Below, one piece after another: positions 11,865 to 24,264 of a stretch of 64,000 bases of DNA. The notes under the pieces are model-generated. The model did no database searches and was not told the origin of the DNA. It saw only the letters and a program-made list of their open reading frames with translations. The stretch is from Nemophila menziesii (lineage: Eukaryota > Streptophyta > Magnoliopsida > Boraginales > Hydrophyllaceae), in assembly GCA_029959085.1 (NCBI GenBank), contig JARWIR010000027.1:7192001-7256000 (forward strand), read 5' to 3'. Numbering within the stretch: position 1 is the stretch's first letter; each line of letters starts with the position of its first letter. The position numbers were made by a program, and so were the translations under genes.

Positions 11865-13015
11865 GTTAGGGTACCTACTTTTAATTACAATCATAAACAT
11901 GAATCAATCATAATCAATTAACAAGTGTAGAACCTCATTTATACCAACGACTTCAAGACAGTTGTTTGAATTAAATTTACATTATATAAAGTAACTATAA
12001 AATTGTAATATAGTCAGCATTCTAATTCAACTTAAGCATACTAGAAACGAAATGAGCCATAAACCTATTTATGCATATAATAGCATAAAATAATCAACAT
12101 GCCACAATTGTATTAATCACATCCAAGCTCAAAATAAAAGAATGATTAATCTCACTAAAACTTTATCTCTTCGTACAATATATCTTTTAATAAAAACTAT
12201 CCCATCTCTACAACCATCTTTAACGTTTAATTTTTCTCCTAAACATAAAAGAATTTCAAATTGGATATATTTATCATTTGGTTTTGAATAAATTTTTATT
12301 ATCACTTATAGTATTTAAATTCTATGGACAAAAAAAATTAAGTCCATATTATTAACATCAAATATGGAAGTACAGAAACTATTAAAGCAAAGAGAAGATT
12401 GACTACAAAGATAACTAATATTATAGATATTAAAGCAAAATGATGCAATTTATCATATATAAAATACTTTAATCACAAGATATGAATCAGTCTTATTATT
12501 TAGTAACAAATCTGGCAGAATAAATGTAAAATCAGGGTTACATTTATTTCAAACCGTAAAAAAAATATAAAAAAAAATCTTAATGAGCACGTCTGATGGA
12601 ACCAAACTTGCTAGACCAATTAAGTGCAAATAAAAATCCCCTAAAATATAGCTTTTTAGAAAAAGTTAAACACCGGATTACATGTTTTTCCTACCATTGC
12701 AATAATCCAAACGTACTTTCTTCCATTGCATTTCAAAAGTTGTGTCTTCCATTCTTTTTGCCTTTTCTCAGTGCAAATTTACTTGTCACATTGCTTTATG
12801 CAATTTCATAAGCCGACAAACCTCTTATGGCTATCTTATGAGCCATTGAGCTAGCTTTTGAGGTTTGTAGAAGTTATTTTGGTGAAAATTTATTGTTTGA
12901 GGTGTGTTGCCCTTTGTTGCTGACGAACGGGAGTAAGATGGTGGTAACAGATTTGTGGTTTCTAATTGGTGTTGTAGGCGGTATAAATGTATTCTAAGTG
13001 GTGTTGTAAGTGGTA
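11865..13015. other. Spacer between LINE and R2, copy 1
   Basis: AT-rich spacer repeated at 31064-32235. It has a 71-codon plus-strand frame (12596-12811, starting MEPNLLDQLSANK) that stays open in the second unit (31815-32030) with only a few changes. No motif is recognised and the two copies are too recent for conservation to mean much. Confidence 0.45.
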
Positions 13016-13595
13016 ACCTAGTTTTCTGACCCTATTTCTTCGATGTTTTGGATCCTATTTCTTATATAGACTTTATTGGAGTGGGTTCCGAGGGTGTTAT
13101 CCTGCACTAGCAAAATTGTTAGCTAGTGTCTAAGAGTCATTTGAATCACTAATTTAATAAAAATTAAATTGTGTCCACATCATCACTGTTTTCCAGTATA
13201 TTAGATATAAAAAATTCATTCTTTTTCCATTAAATAAGTTTTTCTTTTTATTTTTTATATTTCTACATTTTGCTTGTTGTAGTTTAAATTTATTTATTTA
13301 TGAAATTGTAAAACTTTGATGAGTTATTTGATAAATTTTTTTTAATAAAAATAGAAATTTTAATAATTACAAAATTACAAATATATTTTTTAAACGATAA
13401 ATTTAAAATTACGAGAAATCAAATTATATTCTAACAATATAAACACTCGGTTGAAAAAAAAATTTATATTACATTACATACAAAAAATATTTAGCTTTTA
13501 ATTTTCTTAGATTTTAAGTTTCTTCTAATTTTGAAAGCATGTCTAAGATTATGTCTGACCAAACTAACAGTCTTTTGAAACTCCATCTCTTTCAT

Positions 13596-13604
13596 TATAA
13601 ATAG
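13596..13604 (+). promoter_or_regulatory. TATA box ahead of a short R2 exon, copy 1
   Basis: TATAAATAG sits 76 bp upstream of an ATG at 13672, a typical plant spacing. The same site is at 32898-32906 in the second unit. The segment is not found in R1. Confidence 0.45.
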
Positions 13605-13671
13605 CGTTCATGGTAGGTCTGTGTAGTAGCAGAGTTACAGAAGTTTCGTTCCTTGATGAAACTTTGCAGCC

Positions 13672-13731
13672 ATGGAGCAAGTTCATTTGGTGAGAGGAAG
13701 CTTCATGACTTTAGATTTACCGTGGTTGTGA
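13672..13731 (+). CDS. Possible short first exon in R2, copy 1
   Basis: The ATG in CAGCCATGGAGC is in good context and reads MEQVHLVRGSFMTLDLPWL then TGA. A donor-like TTG/GTGAGAGG after codon 6 would make it a very short first exon. The second unit has the same frame at 32974-33033. No family can be named from so few residues. Confidence 0.25.
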   Translation: MEQVHLVRGSFMTLDLPWL

Positions 13732-15097
13732 AAGTGAGTCATGGTTTAAATTATATAATAAAATATTTATAGTTTACTTTTTGTGCTAACTCTAGGTTGG
13801 TGTCTAATTTCGAAAGGCTTTCTCGGATTATGTAGTGACACTTGTGATTTTGTATATATCTCTTAAAAAAATTATATAATTTTAAAATCATGAAAAATTT
13901 GAATATTTTAAGTTGATTTTTTTAATCAATTAAGATTAAAAAGGAAGTTTCTTCTATTTGAACGACAAGTAAAATTAAAAATAATAGAGATAATAAAGAT
14001 AAATTATAAGTAAGATAAATTAAGATTTAATATTACATTTCTTCAATTCCAAAGGAAACAAAAGTTAAAAAGAAGAAAGATTATAATAAAACTTAAGGTA
14101 TAAATATTATAATGAAGATAAATTAAGATTTAAAATTAAGTTTTTAATTTTGGTTCAAATGGCAACAAAAATCATAAGAAATATTATAAAAATAAATATA
14201 AAACCATGAGATTTCACGACATAATCGGGGAAAGTGGTTTGAAATTAGACGATCCACCAAAACTTATCGACTAGGTAAAATTAAACATTAAGTGTTCTTT
14301 TATAAAATTTTCATATTAAAAAATATTTTTTGGAAGGTTGCTAGGTTGGGGTGGGAAGCAGGGAGATGGGAGAGATCATATTAACGAAGAAATATTTTTT
14401 ACAAACTCTAAATCACGAATGTTACCATATAGTTTGAGAAGACTTTTTGAAATTAGTCAGTTGAGACTTAACAACAACGCAAATTAAAAGGTAAATATTT
14501 TTTTATATTTTTTAATATAAAAAAACACTTTTCAACTAACTATTTATATCTCAAAATATTTTTTTAGAATATAACTTTATATCTCTTGATTTTATATTTA
14601 TCTTTTAAAAAATATATTTAATTTTTTTAATTATTACAATTTTTTATCAAAGTTATTTTATTAAATAACTCATCAAAATTTAAGATTTAAATTATTTTTG
14701 TTTCACTGAACCGTAGCAATCAAAATATAGAATGATAAAAAATAAAAATAAATTTTTTTATTTAATGTATGAAGAATAACATAAGTAAAAAAATGTATCT
14801 AATATAGGCAAAAGCAAAGGTGATGTGGACAAAACTAAAAAAACTAAAAGAATATAATAATTTTTTATTAAAACTTGTGGTTCAAAATGTGCCGGGTGTC
14901 GTTGTTTTTTTAAGTAATAAGTGTTGAATGCTGAATGAACAGCTGAGTAAAACAAACAGTCTTATTGATCCAGTGTCTTAATGAACCAGATTCAGATCTC
15001 ATTAAGTGCAAAAACACCTGGGTTCTGTTCTTAATTTTTGTATCACGTTATTCCCCTAACTCTTTCATAATTGGTGTTTTAAATGTTTATAATATCA

Positions 15098-15102
<5 letters not shown>

Positions 15103-15131
<29 letters not shown>
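15103..15131. repeat. (AT)n tract in R2 copy 1
   Basis: About 28 bp of AT dinucleotides, with the partner at 34457-34481 slightly shorter. The R1 equivalent near 4195 is interrupted. Confidence 0.75.
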
Positions 15132-15134
<3 letters not shown>

Positions 15135-17186
15135 TTTGTTTATAGCATAACAATAAATATATGTTAAACAATATTACCATAGAGATATGGTTAGAGTTTG
15201 CGAAGTAGTGGAGGAAAAATGATGGAAATAAGGTTAAGTAAAAGTTTTATGTGATATGTAAGCTTCCTTCTCTTCATATATGGAGATGAATATATAAATG
15301 AAATAACTTAATTCATAAATCACTAATTACCATTTAATGAGCCACTTAAGCGGACCCAAGCTATAGGACAGTTGGTTGGGTATTTAGAAATATAAATGAC
15401 ACACTACCAAGTAGAAAGGTCATAATATACATATGGATTCAAAATATTGCATACATATGTGGTCAATTTTTTATGAAGTTCGTAACATTTTTTGTGTGTT
15501 TCTTGAAACAACTATATTTTTTCCACTATAGTTTTCCCTAGTTTCTTGTTCGAAAGGTCTTTGAGTTATAGATTAGTTGGTTAGTCGTCTCATAAGCTTC
15601 GATTATATCTAGGAGTCTAAATATTTTTGTGAAATATTAAATAGAGTTTTCCTAACAAACAACTTGTCTCCCAGTGGGTACATGCTGAGACTCTATTTCT
15701 CATTAAAAATGGTTTCTTATACGCATTAGGCGCATGAAGCATTCCAATGACTTCGTGGGGTAGACCTCATCAATTCTTATTTTGATATGTCCAAGAAGTC
15801 TTATGTTAAACTTCTGTTTAAATGCACATAAAATTTTATTTATTTTGAAGTATTTGTATTATTATTTTCTTGTATCGACTATCGCTTGGAAAGTATACAA
15901 TTTATTTTTCTCTTAATCGTCCATGTTGAAGATAATTTATGAATTGAGTGTATGCGTGTATGAATTTTATGGGTATTATCCCTCTAGTAGGCGTAATTTA
16001 TTTGAAAAACGGTACCTGATTGTTTTGTCGTAGACTGGCGACGATAGGTGATGGGGATACTATGTGTGGCTATACTTTTTATATTTGTTGATATACCTAA
16101 GAGGAATATGCAGGTTTACTTTATATTTATTTTTAAATCAAGGTACAATGTGTGGTGAGTGCATCTAATTTTTTACAATTGGGCGAATACACATAGGTGA
16201 ATTCTCCACTTGGAAGAGTACCTTTACGAAAGTGCCAAAATATTATGATTCATTTGCTCTTCTTGCATAAATAAAAAAAAAACCTATTGTATGACAACTA
16301 TAAAAGGATGATATTATGTCGATAACTAGAGTTAAGCACTTGATTATGATTAATTGCAAGAAATACTTTAAATCTATTGATAACTACTTAACACGTACAT
16401 ATCTCTATAATAAAATGCCTAAAGCTTTTTTCGCGGGTATCACATTATTGAAAGCATACCAAATTTTAAGATAATATCACCAAAAATTGGACATGACAAT
16501 TGCCCCATTACCAAGCACAAATTGGTCAGACTCCTCCACTGACTCTCTTTCGCAAGATTCATGTCTTTCATAGCTTCCATACTTTCTTTCTTAATTTGGG
16601 TCATAACAACATATAATATATATATTGACGATAATTTTGTTTCGGGTCTTGTTCAAGCCTATTATAATAACAAAAATCACGATAATATCTTTTCAAGTCT
16701 TGAAGCCTATTATAATAACAAAATTCACATCAACTCATGCAAGATATACCTGAATACAAGCTTCTGATCGCTTTCTTAATCTTGATGTTAGGGTAAAGAT
16801 AGACATAAATTTTGTCTATTAATGATGTAAATTTAGAGGGTTAACCTTTTTTACATGTAAAGTTACGCATTCATTAGGTAAATATTTAAAAGATTCATTG
16901 AAAATATGAAATCCGGTTTTAATTTTCATTAAGACCAAAATAAGATTAGTTGTTGCTAGGATTTTACTAACCACAACTCTATGTTAAATACAGTTTGCCA
17001 TTTGCCATTAATGTATAGAAAAATTACAAAAAAACATTACATGTTAGAGGGATAGAGAAAGAGATCATTATATTTCATCATAAATATATTTAAGATTTGA
17101 CAATTACATGCAAGGAAGTTTTTGTGACAATGATTTAATTCAAAGTTCTTGATCTTCACAAAATTTCCCAAAATTGAATAAGTCTT

Positions 17187-17193
17187 TATAAAG
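17187..17193 (+). promoter_or_regulatory. TATA box ahead of the transit-peptide-like exon, R2 copy 1
   Basis: TATAAAG lies about 112 bp before the ATG at 17299, in the same relative place as in R1. Confidence 0.45.
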
Positions 17194-17298
17194 AGAGATA
17201 TATAAACACTCGTGTATTAGCTTAACAAGGATTGTACGCAACCTTAATATTTTCTTTTTATTGTCTTTGACGAGTCTCCAAGCTTCAAGGTGGAACAC

Positions 17299-17430
17299 AT
17301 GGCGGTTGAAATGTGTTCAAGCCTTCAAGGAAATGTTGCAACCTACGTGATATTGAAAAGCTCCATTCCTACAAAGAGAATGATAATTAGTAACTCGCGG
17401 TGCTCAAATCCAGAAGAACAGAAAATCTAG
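17299..17430 (+). CDS. First exon encoding a transit-peptide-like N-terminus, R2 copy 1
   Basis: This 43-codon version reads MAVEMCSSLQGNVATYVILK and then a Ser/Thr/Lys/Arg-rich part, ending NSRCSNPEEQKI before TAG. It is the R2 homologue of the frame at 6384. It differs by roughly a third of residues and one in-frame codon, but the start, the Ser-Ser-Leu-Gln-Gly core and the NSRCSNPE end are kept. Like R1, the stop overlaps a former donor-like GTAAAA. Downstream exons are not recognised. Confidence 0.45.
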   Translation: MAVEMCSSLQGNVATYVILKSSIPTKRMIISNSRCSNPEEQKI

Positions 17431-18317
17431 TAAAATAAACACTCTTTAGTTGTGTTATATTTTCACCAACCCATGAACAAATATATATTATAGAAAAACG
17501 TGCAAGTAAATCTTACCATATATGCGAATTACTGAAATATTACGCTTCACCGAAATGACATGACCACCAATGTGTATACAACTAATGTTATGGCTTCTTT
17601 AACAGGGATTCTTCTCTAGGTAAGCACTAATCCATTGACATAACATTTAATTTAAATGATTCTTCATTACGATTTATATCAATTTTTTCTTCATATACAT
17701 GTTCTCATTTACTCCTACTTCTATGCTTCTCAATGAAATATCAATTGTTTTATTTAGCACCCTGGAATTTTTTAAAGGAGTTATTAGATACATATTAATA
17801 AGTCATGGATATGAATCACAATGATATAAGACTCCTTGAAAAATTAGAGAAACTGGTGCATAATTGTCAAAGGAGTTAATGTAATAATAATATATACCTG
17901 TATCTGGAGTCAAAAGAGTGGGTTGTACAAAACCCATATTACACGTCAAAAAAAAGTTAAAAGTGGGACCCATTTATGTGTCATACTTTTGAAATCACCA
18001 ATACCCTGAAATAGATTTTTTTTCTAGCTTTTAGCGAGTCTTATACATGTGTAGGCATTTGAGGTCCATTATTCTGAAGTAAAAAACACCTGAATTTTAA
18101 AAGATAGATATCCCACTTCCTTCCCCATTAAATGCTTTGGCAATAATATCAAAGATACTAATATATATGTTCTGAAATAGTACCAAATTAAGAAAACGTA
18201 TTTGGTTAACATATATAGCCCAATAAAAAAATTAATTACAAAAGGAAAGCAACAAATACCTTAATAATGAAATTAGTCTCTCTAAGAAACTAACCCCAGA
18301 ATGAGATTTTATTTCTT

Positions 18318-18496
18318 GGGTAAGACTTCCATCCAATATTGGATGGTCCAATATCCATATCATGACCATTGATTATTATAACAAAACACATGTCATTAGA
18401 TTAATAAGTTCGTTACTTTTGTATGTTTAAAACATGGGGTATGTGTATTAATATAATTGGTGTAGGATCATCCAATATTGGATGGAAGAATTTTCC
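18318..18496. mobile_element. 179-bp Mutator-like MITE with 9-bp target duplication
   Basis: The ends are inverted repeats sharing CTTCCATCCAATATTGGATG, with the left end starting GGGTAAGA and the right end, read inward, GGAAAATT. It is flanked by TTATTTCTT (18309-18317) and TTATTTATT (18497-18505), 8 of 9 matching. R1 at about 7508 is the empty site: removing the element and one flank gives the R1 sequence. No coding capacity. The 9-bp duplication and G-initial ends suggest a Mutator-type family. Confidence 0.8.
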
Positions 18497-19798
18497 TTAT
18501 TTATTATATTTATTTTGCAACTTTTTTGTGCATATTCTTACTTCACCTAAGTTACCAAGTTAGTTTTTTATTTTCATTTTACAACTTTTTTGTCTATTAT
18601 ATCGACACTGCCACAATATCACTTTTCAAGTGAGTAAGATAAAGAAAAAGGGATTAACATGATAACATCGTATACAAAAAACTAACATCTACAAATACAA
18701 TATTACAAATTTAAATACATCTACAACTCACTTAACTAAATAATTACCAAAAATAAATTATTAATTATTTATCAAAAATCTGCCATCAATTTAGATTATT
18801 ATACATGGTATACAATTATTAGAAGAGGTGAAACTTACCAAGATAATTACTAAGAATATTTTATTTTGTTGAAATATCATGGCCAACAATCTTTTTTAAT
18901 TTTCTGTGTGGTAATTGATAAGTTTTAATAGACCATCTCCAGCTGTTGTGTCAAATGGGTATTTACTGCAAAAATAATTCCAAAAGCATAATATAAGACC
19001 AAATTGCTCACAACACCCCTTCCCAGCTATTCTTAGCATAAGTGTTCATAATGTTCTAAGAGTATCACATGGATTTGTGTATGAACTTAATACACATGAA
19101 TTAAGATAATCTAAAGATTTTGAAAAATTGTAAAAACTATGAGATTAGGGTAAAATTAAATAAAGATTTTTTTAATTATAGAGTTTCAGTTAGAAAGTAG
19201 ATTACCTGAATTTTGGTTCTTTAATATGATGATTGTGGAGAATGATCTCTGTCTAGGCTGATTAAGAAATTTGCAAGAGAGCGGCCGTGGGGTTGTGAAA
19301 AGATGAGTTTTAGGTTTTATGATTTACATTATTTTTAACTTTTCTATCTTATAATATTTTTTAGTAAAGATATATATCACTCTTTTTTTATTCAAAACTA
19401 ATAAGATTGTTTCTCTTTCCTATTTAATTATTTTTTCTCTTTTTTGTTTAATGCAATATAGAATGATGACATGATATATAGTGATGCTTAATATTACAAC
19501 CATATTTTTAATTTCATAGTTTATCTTATAATATTTTTTATCTTAAAAACATATTTTTAATTTTATGGTTTAATAGAAGAAATTATAATGATGTAATATT
19601 TTGTAAAAATATTATTAATAAACAATAATTTTTTTAAATTTTAAATAGATATATAATGTAGTATATAAATCTCATGTCAAAATTTAATTGCATACGCTCA
19701 TCAAGTACATCTAGAGCCCGCTTGTGTTATTCAACAGTTATCCTATTCTCTTTTAATTGTAAAGCTAATAATGAAATTACTCTTATTCCGTCTGACCC

Positions 19799-19867
19799 TT
19801 AATTTAAGTAAGCCACTGTATATCCTGATGCTTCTATGCATTCGATCACGTGATATTGCCTTAACAC
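19799..19867 (-). other. Possible terminal exon on the minus strand, copy 1
   Basis: After an acceptor (GTGTGTTCAG) the minus strand reads VLRQYHVIECIEASGYTVAY, then LN and TAA. The second unit keeps the frame with Ala to Glu. It resembles a last exon, but no upstream exon or family was identified. Confidence 0.25.
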
Positions 19868-20603
19868 CTGAACACACACTAACATTACAAACCAAAGGTT
19901 AGTAATAGCAATAATAATTGATTAAATTTTTGTCAAGAATATTGAAAACTTCATAATATCTTAAGTCTATTAACTTTTAAGATACATTGAAAAAACCAAT
20001 ATGTAACTAACTATTTGAATTAAGTGGTTCTCTAACTTATTAATTGAATTGGGTAATAGTTGCCTTGTCAGGCTTGACCAAGAAATAAACTACGAAATTG
20101 CAATAATAAGGAAATTAATCTCAAGATCACTAACAAAATATATAATAAGAGTGAGTAGATCAACCTGATATATAGTTAAATTCATTATAATTAATTACTC
20201 TAGACTTTAAAGCAAGATATGCAAAGTTATTGATAGATAGTGCTTTATATATGTGAAAGGATAAATTTACCTATGGTAAGAGGTAGAAATAAAAAATTTA
20301 GAACCATCATTTCAAATGACCATATATCAATCTAATAATCAAACCACACCATCAATTAATCAAATGGTCTATGCTTTTTATTATAATGATTAATAGAAAG
20401 ATATATAACCAATTAAGACTTTAAACAGTTGGCTAGTAGTAAAATAACAAATTTTAACATTAAGACAACATAGACTTCATATGGTTTAGGCAAAAAAACG
20501 ATATGACCTAATAAAATAGAATTTTTGCAACAAACTTGGAATGTTAGAGAAATTTTTCAAAGAAAGAAAGGTCTTCTTGCAACATTGTTGATGATGTTGA
20601 AGA

Positions 20604-21123
20604 ATTGTCTTCTTGTAGTGATATGAGTTAAAGACCACAACAAAGAATTTGATCTTCCTGATATGATATGATAATAGGTGGAGATTACTAGTAGTGGGTT
20701 GAAATAAGTTGTAACGTGGTGGTTATGGTATAGAAGAAGTTTGGTATGATATGGTTATTTTTTAATTTGTTGACATGTGGAACTATCCAAATAGTCGGAG
20801 GGGTCATATATTTTTACTCTAAAGCAATCTGGACCCTTCTTTGACTTCCGACTTGTCCCATATAATATAGATTGTCTTCTTGTAGTGATATGAGTTAAAG
20901 ACCACAATAAAGAATTTGATCTTCCTGATATGATAATAGGTGGAGATTATTAGTAGTGGGTTGAAAGAAGTTGTAACGTGGGGTTATGGTATAGAAGAAG
21001 TTTGGTATGATATGGTTATTTTTTAATTTGTTGACATGTGGCACTATCCAAACGGTCGAAGGGGTCATATATATTTACTCTAAAGTAATCTGGACCTTCT
21101 TTGACTTTCAACTTGTCCCATAT
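20604..21123. repeat. 267-bp tandem duplication, two copies
   Basis: Copies start at 20604 and 20871, both with ATTGTCTTCTTGTAGTG, and run through the same TTGACATGTGG and CTTCTTTGACTT stretches. They differ by small indels. The second unit carries the same pair at 39877 and 40145, so the tandem copy predates the 19-kb duplication. TTCTTGTAGTG resembles an inverted CACTA terminus (CACTACAAGAA). Confidence 0.85.
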
Positions 21124-21183
21124 ATATATATATACACATTTATTTATTGGTGATAAGAATTATGTATTTTAATAAAAAAATTA

Positions 21184-21433
21184 TTCTCTTTGTCCATCAA
21201 TGTTTGTCATACTTTTTTTTACATATAAATTAAAAAAGCAATTGATTCTTCCTATTTTTACTAAACTACCTCAACCAACTAAGTAAATGCATTTAATGAT
21301 GATAAACTTATTAATATTAAATAAGGATAAAATTGGTAGAAAGTGTAAAAAAGTTCATTGGTATCTTAAATGGACAACCTTTTGTGGATATCTACTTTTA
21401 AAAATTGTGACAAACATTGATGGATGGAGAGAA
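21184..21433. mobile_element. Stowaway-like MITE, 250 bp, copy 1
   Basis: The ends are inverted: TTCTCTTTGTCCATCAATG on the left and CATTGATGGATGGAGAGAA on the right, flanked by TA on both sides. This fits Stowaway MITEs of the Tc1/mariner superfamily, with degraded CTCCCTCCGT ends. An 81-codon frame inside has no meaning. The partner is at 40474-40723. Confidence 0.75.
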
Positions 21434-22083
21434 TATTTTCTACTTAATATAGAAATATTTTTCAATTTTTTTAGAAAACTATCAAGCCAAAAATTCAAAT
21501 TATTTATAGGTGAATTACTCATTTCTAGTTAAAATTTTATTCATTTCAAATAAATAGAACATGACGGAATCATATTGACATTGTTTAAAGCTTCGAAAAT
21601 ACTCTAATGATTAACATTTTGATATTATTTTTTTCACAATGGAATAAAAGAAACAAATATACTTATTCCTCAAGAAGACTTGAAATTGTCGACGAATTGT
21701 ATTTTAGTTAAAAAGTAATTTCACAACTTTTCAATACCATATGATAGTTTTATTTTTTGGACGACAAATACCATATGATAGTTGAAAGACATAACTATTA
21801 GAATTATTTGGAAAAAGGAGGTTGAGGAGATATTTAAGAATTTGTTAAAGAGATTATGATTCAAGGGTTTTTGAAGACACCCTTCCTTTTCAATTTCAAG
21901 TCCACTTTCATTCCCTTCTTATTAAAGACCTCAAATCTAATCTTACACTAAAATCTAAAAAATCAATTACAGTTTTACCCCCTTTTGTTTTATTTTTCCT
22001 ATATATACTATTTTCTAGGGGTTCACAACCAGAACCCAAACCCGCGTACCCGTCCAAACCGACCCAAACTGGGCCTGAACCGA
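21434..22083. other. Unit tail before the leader, copy 1: nothing recognised
   Basis: AT-rich sequence, then from about 22020 a stretch of repeated AACCC/CCGAAC words. It is repeated at 40724-41373. No gene is supported. Confidence 0.5.
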
Positions 22084-23515
22084 AATCGTGACCTACCCGA
22101 ACCCATTGGGCCAAAATATCAATTTTTTAGGGTATTGGGCTAGTTGATGGGTTTGGCTTCGGCAAACCCGCGAGTAACCAAACCAGACCCGCCCTTTTTT
22201 TAATATATATACCAATAATATATATATAAAAATATATATTAAAAACCCAAAAGGGTTGAGCATATTTCATACGCTATTTTGGTTTTGCCATTTCATTACA
22301 CGAAAGGTCATTTTGACCTCTCTCACACCCAACTCACATCACACTCTCTCTTCTTCTCTCTGATTTCTCTCGAAAAACCCTACACCATAGCCATGCTCTT
22401 CTCCATCTCCGTCTAATCTCGCCGGCGTTTTTGAGCGATATTGTACACCGCATTAAACTCTTCTCACCTATTTTATGGGTGGAATTTATTGCTCTGATAA
22501 AGCTCGTCCTTTAGGTTCTGGTTTTAACCATTCAACCATGGTTAGTGGTTTAGATCGTGGGTTGGAGGATGACGAATCCTATATATGGCACGACGGTGGC
22601 TTATTATCCATTAAAAGACCCTTTCGAAAGGCATTTTGATATTCGAAACCCTAAGTTTTGTGTTTTGATTTTTTGTAATTCCGATTGAGTTTGAAGCTCT
22701 TGCATGTGAGAATCTTATGGTTATGTAACAAATTTTAGTTTTATTAAAAGATTTTCTGGTTTTTTAATTCGTAATTCGAACTTGATTTGAGATTCTTAGT
22801 GTTTTGAGACTATTATGTTTGGTATTTGATTTGGGTCTGAGTTTTGGTTTGATTTTAGTAGCCAATGTTTTGAAAACCCGTTGGTATTTTGAAGTCAGAT
22901 TGTTAATGAGTTTGGGATTTGTGATTAATTATAATTTCATTTGATATTGGCTAATAGATTGTTTACCTTGTTTATTTGCATGGTTTCTCAATTGTTGACT
23001 TGGTGGTATTGTACCTGTTCTGGATTTGATTCTATACATATTCATTTGTTACTCAACTAAAAGGTAATTTCTTGTTTACAGAATAATTTTTACACTTAGT
23101 TTTCATTTGAGTTTTAAATTGTGGCTAATAGAATGCTCCATTGATTTAATTGCATGATCTCGCAAATCTTTATAATGTACCTGTTCTGGATTTTATTTGT
23201 TAAAGCTTGATTTGTTACTCCATTTACAGGTATTTAATTTTCTTTTTTGATTGTATATTTTTGTTTTTCACTTGGTCTTCATTTCATTTGTAAATGTGTA
23301 GTTGTTTATGTGCAAAAGAGTAAAGCTAATCAGTAACTCCTCTACATCTAAACAACAGATTTGCTTAGTAAAGTGTTAATCTAATATATCTTGTTTGAAA
23401 TCAGTGGCGATTTCATTCAAGGTGTATTTGATTAACACTTATACGAATCATCAATTAGTTGTTTAGTTTCATTAATTGTTTTATTACGAATACTAACATC
23501 AATGTGTTAATTCTT
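22084..23515 (+). repeat. Leader block, copy 2
   Basis: Second copy of the leader, with the first exon intact. About 40 bp present in copies 1 and 3 (TTTTTGCAG and the following bases near 1398-1430) are deleted near 23508. Confidence 0.9.
22475..22639 (+). CDS. First exon of the leader gene, copy 2 (54 codons, open)
   Basis: Reads MGGIYCSDKARPLGSG, then a part with GLDRGLEDDESYIWHDGG and IKRPFRK, ending at TGA 22637-22639. MGG followed by Cys suggests possible N-myristoylation and palmitoylation, i.e. membrane attachment. The exon follows a CT-rich 5'-UTR-like stretch. In copies 1 and 3 a donor AAAG/GTATTT ends the exon after FRK; here it is AAAG/GCATTT, a weaker GC donor. The start resembles the MGGxCS starts of plant plasma-membrane proteins, but I cannot name the family. 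Confidence 0.5.
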   Translation: MGGIYCSDKARPLGSGFNHSTMVSGLDRGLEDDESYIWHDGGLLSIKRPFRKAF

Positions 23516-23828
23516 ATAACTTACAAGTTAACAATTTTAATCAACAAAATTTAGTATGCATCTCCCAATTCATTTGATCATATTACAATGATTAGGTTAT
23601 GAATGATGAATGAGTAATATTAGGTGAAAAATTGGTTGAGTTGGCAATAATTGAGTTGATATTTGTTTCTTGTAAGTTGTAAGATAAGTCCCTTGTCCCT
23701 TAACTGGTCCCTAAGGTTATAAGGACAATGAAGATATAAAATCTGAGGCTAAATTGAAGCCAATGATGAGACTAATTCTGAGGCTAAAACTGATTTACTT
23801 CTTTTCTTTTGTTGTCGCAAATTTGCAG

Positions 23829-23983
23829 AAATTATCAAACTCATGAGGCTTGTCTTTGGAACCACTAAAGAAATTACACCCAAAGTTGTACAAGTTGTTA
23901 ATTTTGCACAATTTAGGTTACAAATGGATATGTATTGTAATTTTAATAGTGATTCAGTTTTTGATTCAAATGGTGTACTATAA
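23829..23983 (+). other. Exon-like segment in the leader extension, copy 2
   Basis: It follows an acceptor (TTGTCGCAAATTTGCAG) and reads IIKLMRLVFGTTKEITPKVV, then QVVNFAQFRLQMDMYCNF and a short tail to TAA. The copy at 43162-43316 differs by one residue. It could be a last exon of the leader gene whose first exon is at 22475, with splice signals between them. This is a guess, and the family is unrecognised. Confidence 0.3.
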
Positions 23984-24264
23984 TTTATTAATTCTGATGG
24001 GGAACTTTGTAATATGTCTACAAAACCTACTATTTTGAGAAAGTTTCTATAATTAGACAGTTACTAATTTAGGAAACTTATTATTTTTGGAAAGTTCATA
24101 ATTATGAATGAAATTTTTTAGCTGTTTTAAAATATTTACTATATGTTGACCAAAACCGAACCCGACCCAAAACCGATTACAATACCGGAACCAACACAAT
24201 GGGCGTATACTCAATTTCAACAATGTAACACTACTTTATCTGATAGTAGCAAAATAAACATAAG

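Larger units (their letters stand above)
13016..19660 (+). repeat. R2 block, copy 1
   Basis: Diverged duplicate of R1 (2590 to about 8720) and near-identical partner of 32236-38940. Homology to R1 fades after the ATATATAAT run near 19650. It differs from R1 by a promoter-like segment near 13.6 kb, a MITE at 18318-18496 and other indels. AT-rich and mostly without supported genes. Confidence 0.85.
19661..21183. other. Unit tail, copy 1: no confirmed gene
   Basis: AT-rich sequence repeated at 38941-40473. It contains the 267-bp tandem duplication listed separately and one exon-like segment on the minus strand. I see no other supported gene. Confidence 0.5.

Noticed and set aside
9146..11880. 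Target-site duplication around the LINE
   Set aside because: No repeat longer than a few bases is shared by the two flanks.
16561..16767. 68-codon frame in R2 (and its copy at 35909)
   Set aside because: It crosses a short direct repeat (AAGCCTATTATAATAACAAAA twice), and the R1 homologue near 5640 does not keep a comparable start and frame.
21287..21532. 81-codon frame
   Set aside because: Most of it lies inside the Stowaway-like MITE.
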